Source of the DNA: Bryobacter sp.
Lineage (GTDB): Bacteria > Acidobacteriota > Terriglobia > Bryobacterales > Bryobacteraceae
Direction of reading: 5' to 3'
DNA length: 64,000 bases
Assembly: GCA_022843625.1 (NCBI GenBank)
Contig: JALHNH010000005.1
Coordinates: forward strand, 124,001-188,000
The notes beneath the pieces are model-generated. The model worked only from the letters and a program-made list of their open reading frames with translations, did not search any database and was not told the origin of the DNA. Positions 59,843-64,000 of the stretch are shown here, piece after piece. Every line of letters begins with the position of its first letter. The stretch's first letter is position 1. The translations under genes and the position numbers were made by a program.

Positions 59843-62125
59843 ATGTTGCGAGCTGCATTCTTACTCACTCTGAGCCTTTCCGCCCAAACCCTGCCCACTG
59901 CCTACAAGCAATATTGTGCAGCCTGTCATGGGGATTCTGCCACTGGAACCGATCGTGGACCCAATCTGATCGATACCCGTAGCTTGCGTGCCAGCAGCGA
60001 AGCGAAAATTCGTACCATCATCGAAAAAGGCACCTCCGGCGGCATGCCCGGATTCGGCAATCTGAAGGCAGAAAATCTTGATCTACTGGCCAAAACCATC
60101 CGCTCGTGGAATGCATCCGCCTTCGACGCAAAGCCAGCAGGGGACCTCGCCGCCGGCAAGCAGGTCTTCGAGCAAAAATGCCTTGGTTGCCACATGGCTC
60201 AGGGACGAGGCAGTTCCAACGGCCCCGACCTTTCCAGCATCGGCCGAGAGCTCACGATTCGCGAAATCGAAGCACAGCTGAAAGACCCAAACTCCCGGCG
60301 CGGCAAACGCAATTCCGCTTCCTGCCCCTCATGGGCCTTCTGCCCGGACAATCCCTGGGCCGTTGTCAAAGCCACATTGCGCGACGGTAAATCTCTCAGG
60401 GGTTTTGCCCGGTCGAGAGGCCGCCATGATCTCCAACTGCAAACCTTCGACGGCAAGCTCCATCTGATCAACAACCCCATCTCGGTTGAAGAAGAGACGA
60501 AGTCCTTCATGCCTTCATTCCCGTCAGATCCCAATCTGGTTGCTTACCTGTCCACTCTGGGCGGAATTGCCAACGGCAAGATCGCTTCACCCAAAACGCC
60601 CACCTCTGCCAAAGAGATCCAGCAAATCCAGCAACCCGCGAGTGGCGAATGGCCTGGCTATCACGGTGCCCCTTCTGCCAACCGTCATAGCCCCCTCACG
60701 CAAATCAACACCGCTAACGCCACTAAACTCAAACTCGCCTGGTCTTACTCTCTCCCTCACATGGGTCTTCAAACCACTCCTCTGGTAGCGGACGGCATCA
60801 TGTACGTCACTGCACCCAACCAGGTCTGCGCTCTCGCCAGCGACACCGGCCGCGAGATCTGGTGCTACACGCGCAACCGGGCTGACGCCACCAAGATTTC
60901 CGGCGATGCAGCCAAAGGTGCTCAGCGTGGTGCTGCTCTGCTCGGAAGCAAGATCTTCTTCTCAACCGACGACGCCCACCTCATCGCGCTCAATCGCCTC
61001 ACCGGCGCCCTCATGTGGCAAGTCTTCATGCCGGAGGGCCTGCCCGGCGCATACGGTGCTACCGCGGCACCTCTCGTTGTCGGAGATCTGGTAGTCGCAG
61101 GCATCGGCGGTGGCGACGCACCCTTACGCGGTTTTCTCGCCGCCTACAAAGCCGACACTGGCGAAGAAGCATGGCGCTTCTGGACCATCCCCAAACGAGG
61201 CGAACCCAAATCTGAAACCTGGGTCGGCAATGCCCTCGAAGTCGGTGGCGGAGCAACCTGGCTCACTGGCTCTTACGATCCAGCTCTCGACACTCTCTAC
61301 TGGCCCGTAGGCAACCCGTACCCCGACACCGACGGCACAGAGCGCAAAGGAGACAATCTCTATACGGACTCCGTAGTTGCACTGAACCCCAAGACCGGCC
61401 AGATCAAATGGCACTTCCAGTTCACCCCCCACGACCTCTGGGATTGGGATGCCACCGAACCGCTGGTGCTTGTCGATGAGGTCTTTCAGGGCAAACCCCG
61501 CAAGCTTCTCCTGCAGGCCAACCGCAATGGCTTCTTTTACGTCCTCGACCGCACGAGCGGCGAATACCTCCTCGGCACTCCCTTCGTCAAACGCCTCACC
61601 TGGGCGACTGGCCTCGACCCCAAAGGCCGTCCTATCGTAAACGAAAAAGCGAAACCCACTATGGGCGGCACCGTCACTTGTCCAGCTGTAAGAGGCGCCA
61701 CCAACTGGTATTCGACAGCATACAATCCCCAATCCAAGCTCTTCTACGTAATGGCCGTCGAAGATTGCAACCTCTATCGCCAGGCGGGCTCCTGGTTTGT
61801 GCCGTACAACGACCCGGCCAATCCCCCACAAAAAATCCTCCGGGCCCTCGACATCCAGACCGGCAAGATCGTCTGGGAACAAGTCCAGATCGGCGCACCT
61901 GAATCCAACTACACCGGCGTGCTCTCCACCGCCGGCGGACTCATCTTCTACGGAGAGAGCGGCGGATCCTTTGCTGCTGCCGATGCCAAATCCGGCAAGA
62001 CTCTCTGGCACTTCAACACCAGCGCCGTCTGGAAGGCCTCACCCATGACCTACACCGTGCATGGCAAGCAGCACGTTGCGATCGCCGCCGGCGGCAACAT
62101 CCTCTCCTTTACACTCAACGACTAG
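59843..62125 (+). CDS. Dicytochrome c-PQQ alcohol dehydrogenase-type quinoprotein
   Basis: 760 residues with a signal peptide (MLRAAFLLTLSLSA). Two c-type heme domains come first: CAACH at residues 25-29 and CLGCH at 113-117. A PQQ beta-propeller follows (from about 270) with the tryptophan repeat motifs ('GREIWCYTR', 'GALMWQVF', 'GQIKWHFQF', 'GKIVWEQVQ'). The active site reads 'HDLWDWD', with catalytic Asp534 and a second Asp two residues on (Asp536), the pattern linked to lanthanide-dependent PQQ alcohol dehydrogenases. No adjacent Cys-Cys pair is seen. It oxidises an alcohol in the periplasm and passes electrons to its own hemes. Confidence 0.88.
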   Translation: MLRAAFLLTLSLSAQTLPTAYKQYCAACHGDSATGTDRGPNLIDTRSLRASSEAKIRTIIEKGTSGGMPGFGNLKAENLDLLAKTIRSWNASAFDAKPAGDLAAGKQVFEQKCLGCHMAQGRGSSNGPDLSSIGRELTIREIEAQLKDPNSRRGKRNSASCPSWAFCPDNPWAVVKATLRDGKSLRGFARSRGRHDLQLQTFDGKLHLINNPISVEEETKSFMPSFPSDPNLVAYLSTLGGIANGKIASPKTPTSAKEIQQIQQPASGEWPGYHGAPSANRHSPLTQINTANATKLKLAWSYSLPHMGLQTTPLVADGIMYVTAPNQVCALASDTGREIWCYTRNRADATKISGDAAKGAQRGAALLGSKIFFSTDDAHLIALNRLTGALMWQVFMPEGLPGAYGATAAPLVVGDLVVAGIGGGDAPLRGFLAAYKADTGEEAWRFWTIPKRGEPKSETWVGNALEVGGGATWLTGSYDPALDTLYWPVGNPYPDTDGTERKGDNLYTDSVVALNPKTGQIKWHFQFTPHDLWDWDATEPLVLVDEVFQGKPRKLLLQANRNGFFYVLDRTSGEYLLGTPFVKRLTWATGLDPKGRPIVNEKAKPTMGGTVTCPAVRGATNWYSTAYNPQSKLFYVMAVEDCNLYRQAGSWFVPYNDPANPPQKILRALDIQTGKIVWEQVQIGAPESNYTGVLSTAGGLIFYGESGGSFAAADAKSGKTLWHFNTSAVWKASPMTYTVHGKQHVAIAAGGNILSFTLND

Positions 62126-63764
62126 CACTATTGCGTAACACCTGCTCCACCCAGGCCACCCCCCGGTGGCGGGCCAGCAGCGCATAAAGCCACGAATGCC
62201 CACGCTGCATCACTGCGGCCAGCTTCGCCACACCGTAATCTGGATACTTCGCATGCACAGCCGCAGCCACATTCAATCGGGCCATCTCAAGGTTATGGTC
62301 CACATCGCACCACAACGGATCCTCTCCATCCCCCTGATAGGGCATCGCCACTTCGATCTGAACCCGTGCCTCGACAAGCGCCCCAATCTCGCTCACCATT
62401 GCCCGGGCAAATCCATCCTGCACAACGCCCAACGCCTCCCGGGCCGCCAGCATCGCCCGCTCCGCCCAAACGCTCCTTCCAGCCCGTTTCTCGCATAAAG
62501 CCAATAGAGCCCACGCCCGAGCCCGGTAGCCGCGATTCGCCAGCTTGTGTGCCACCAGTTCTTCCAGCACCCCGCGCGCTAATTCTTCCCGGCCCGTCTC
62601 GATCCACATCTCTGCCTGCAATACCCGTAGTTCTGCGATTTCCTCTCCTTCCAGGCGCTTCTCGAGCCTCTTCATTTCCGTCTCAGATCGGTCAAATTCC
62701 CGGGCTCGAATCAGACACTCCATCAACCCCAATACGGCACTCCCTGAAAGCGGCCCCGAATCCACATAGGCATCGCGCAGACAGGAGTCGACCCGCTTGC
62801 GCAATCCCTTCAATTCCACCTGCATCACCGTTCCAGCCTCAAGCTGCCTTGCTCTCACCTCAGCCAGCAAACCAAAAGCGCCGGCAACAAAACCGTTCCT
62901 CCTGTTTCGCAGTGCAAACCAATCCTGCAATTGCTGGAGTCGCAATCCCTCCTCGCGCAACCGCTCTGCAGATTCAGCCAGCATCACCGTCGCGCTTCGT
63001 GAATACACCTCGAGGCTCTTTCTCCAGGTCTCCTGCCCCAGCGTGGACAGGATCTGCGATGCCCCGATTAGCCATCCCCGCGCCTCCACATATCGCCCAC
63101 GGGCCAGCGCAATTCCTCCCTGGCCAAAGCCCAGAATGCGCGATGTCATCACTCGGCTATAGATGAGTTCCCGCCGCAACCGGTCGGCGTCCATTCCCTC
63201 ATATTTCTTTTGCTTATCTTCGTAGCGCAAACGAGTCTGATCGAGCGCTACATCAAAGTCTCTCGCCGCCTCATTCAGGTCACCGGCATTTCGATGCCAA
63301 AGCCCTTCGTAGTAACGCAGCAGCGCCACCGTTCCATGGCACGGAAAGTCTGGCTGCACCATCTTTTCTTCGACAAAGCTCCGCATCGCTACAATCACCG
63401 CGCCAGCTTCACGAACACGGTTGGCGCGCAGATGAGTCAGCGCATAGGCCAGGCAGCACCAAACCCTTTGCCGCATCAGACGAAGTTCATCCGCTTCCAT
63501 ACCGCCGTCCATCAACTCCTCCACCGTCAGGCGAAGCAACCCCGCCGCCTCCTGTGATCGACCGTGGGCATCGAGATATTCAGCCATCAACGCCAGCGCC
63601 TTCAGCCGCGTCCGGTCTGACAGATCCGCACGCCGCCGTCGATGCCCCTCAAGCAAGCCCATCATTTCAACAGCAATCGCATCCAGCTCATTTCCAAAAG
63701 CATATGCCCGCAACCGGGCCTGAAATGGCCCAACCAGCGCAGCAATCCGTTCATCCGATTTCAT
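62115..63764 (-). CDS. Alpha-solenoid (TPR-like) protein of unknown function
   Basis: 549 residues from ATG 63764. Mostly helical repeats ('LKALALMAEYLDAHGRSQEAAGLLRLTVEEL', 'RARAWALLALCEKRAGRSVWAERAML'), a TPR-like scaffold without signal peptide. The C-terminal ~55 residues ('YPDYGVAKLAAVMQRGHSWLYALLARHRG') look like a compact helix-turn-helix of the kind seen in regulators, so it may bind DNA or RNA; this is inference. It overlaps the convergent PQQ gene by 11 bases and is divergent from the last gene. Confidence 0.65.
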   Translation of the reverse strand: MKSDERIAALVGPFQARLRAYAFGNELDAIAVEMMGLLEGHRRRRADLSDRTRLKALALMAEYLDAHGRSQEAAGLLRLTVEELMDGGMEADELRLMRQRVWCCLAYALTHLRANRVREAGAVIVAMRSFVEEKMVQPDFPCHGTVALLRYYEGLWHRNAGDLNEAARDFDVALDQTRLRYEDKQKKYEGMDADRLRRELIYSRVMTSRILGFGQGGIALARGRYVEARGWLIGASQILSTLGQETWRKSLEVYSRSATVMLAESAERLREEGLRLQQLQDWFALRNRRNGFVAGAFGLLAEVRARQLEAGTVMQVELKGLRKRVDSCLRDAYVDSGPLSGSAVLGLMECLIRAREFDRSETEMKRLEKRLEGEEIAELRVLQAEMWIETGREELARGVLEELVAHKLANRGYRARAWALLALCEKRAGRSVWAERAMLAAREALGVVQDGFARAMVSEIGALVEARVQIEVAMPYQGDGEDPLWCDVDHNLEMARLNVAAAVHAKYPDYGVAKLAAVMQRGHSWLYALLARHRGVAWVEQVLRNSASR

Positions 63765-63840
63765 GGAATTATGATTCCACAAAAATGGACACTCTGTTGG
63801 TTTTGAGTCAGGTCGCCTTTAATGAAGACAGAAAAGAAAT

Positions 63841-64000
63841 ATGCAAAACCAAACACTCTACGAAAAGATCGAGCGCTTCGAATTTCCTGCCAACTTCCAC
63901 AAGCGCCTCTGCCGCGAGAACTCCTGGTCTCCCGCCCAAGGCAGGGCGGTGATCGACGAATACCGTCGCTTCCTCTACCTCGCGATGGTTTCCCCGCAAC
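63841..64000 (+). CDS. Glycine-rich-domain-family protein, N-terminal part (3' truncated)
   Basis: The frame is open to the right edge, so only 53 residues are seen: 'LYEKIERFEFPANFHKRLCRENSWS' and 'AVIDEYRRFLYLAMVSPQ'. This matches the N-terminus of a bacterial membrane protein family (TIGR04222/glycine-rich domain-containing) whose complete members add membrane helices and a Gly-rich tail. The call rests on a short segment. It is divergent from the alpha-solenoid gene with 76 bases between. Confidence 0.55.
   Translation, partial: MQNQTLYEKIERFEFPANFHKRLCRENSWSPAQGRAVIDEYRRFLYLAMVSPQ

Noticed and set aside
61124-62366. Long open frame (about 295 codons) antisense to the PQQ gene
   Set aside because: Covered by a well-supported gene on the plus strand; shows no motif and is explained by the GC-rich codon pattern of the opposite strand.
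62366-63166. 266-codon open frame opposite the alpha-solenoid gene
   Set aside because: Pro/Ser/Ala/Arg-rich shadow of the helical repeat gene; no start signal or domain.

Overview
The window looks like a dense chromosomal segment of an Acidobacteriota member, most likely of the Solibacter/Bryobacter type. This is inferred from gene content only, because no rRNA or other phylogenetic marker is present. The supporting signs are an Oar-like TonB-dependent receptor, the coproheme enzyme HemQ, many secreted peptidases, a cytochrome c-PQQ dehydrogenase, DUF1080 and Gfo/Idh/MocA proteins with Tat-like leaders, a sigma/anti-sigma pair and a propeller-type hybrid histidine kinase. I see no prophage, insertion sequence, CRISPR array or tRNA gene. 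No stretch above 300 bases lacks a gene. Coding density is extreme, and most convergent gene pairs touch or overlap at their stop codons.

Layout. 1-5.2 kb: 3' end of a TonB-dependent receptor; a leftward hemQ-TPR-lipoprotein operon; an EamA transporter; a double UspA protein. 5.3-11.7 kb: a rightward run of two exported TldD/TldE-type proteins, a single-chain LptF-LptG permease and a cytidylate-kinase-like P-loop protein. 11.7-14.4 kb: a leftward GNAT, NAD-epimerase and DapA-family operon. 14.4-20 kb: a DUF4139 protein, a secreted unknown, a UvrC-like protein with a degraded nuclease domain, and gamma-glutamyltransferase. 20-24 kb: a small protein with an SSB-like acidic tail, a TonB-family protein, a DedA/VTT protein and ligA. 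24-29 kb: lipid kinase, DUF457-like membrane protein, aldehyde dehydrogenase, nadD, ECF sigma and its anti-sigma.

29-45 kb: hybrid histidine kinase; LolA-like secreted protein, glycosyltransferase and an unknown; HAD hydrolase, a barrel-less amidohydrolase relic and a three-domain methyltransferase; PepSY, ApbE-DUF2271, membrane protein and MFS transporter; FtsB-like protein; small secreted proteins; a Gfo/Idh/MocA oxidoreductase. 45-51 kb: DinB-like protein, a tiny metzincin-like protein, purB, an MBL-fold hydrolase, a probably acquired aldehyde dehydrogenase, and a Thg1-like 3'-5' polymerase divergent from a PIN nuclease. 51-64 kb: M14 and S9 peptidases, DUF1080 protein, diguanylate cyclase, secreted unknown, VOC protein, MFS exporter, dicytochrome-PQQ dehydrogenase, an alpha-solenoid protein, and the 5' end of a glycine-rich-domain-family gene.

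Most genes are housekeeping or nutrient-scavenging functions of an aerobic heterotroph that degrades peptides and sugars. The most unusual items are the Thg1-like/PIN pair, the UvrC-like protein with an apparently dead GIY-YIG domain, the SSB-tailed small protein, the amidohydrolase that lost its catalytic barrel, the exported TldD/TldE pair, and several gene fusions (LptF-LptG, ApbE-DUF2271, cytochrome-PQQ). All function calls come from reading motifs; no database search was run.
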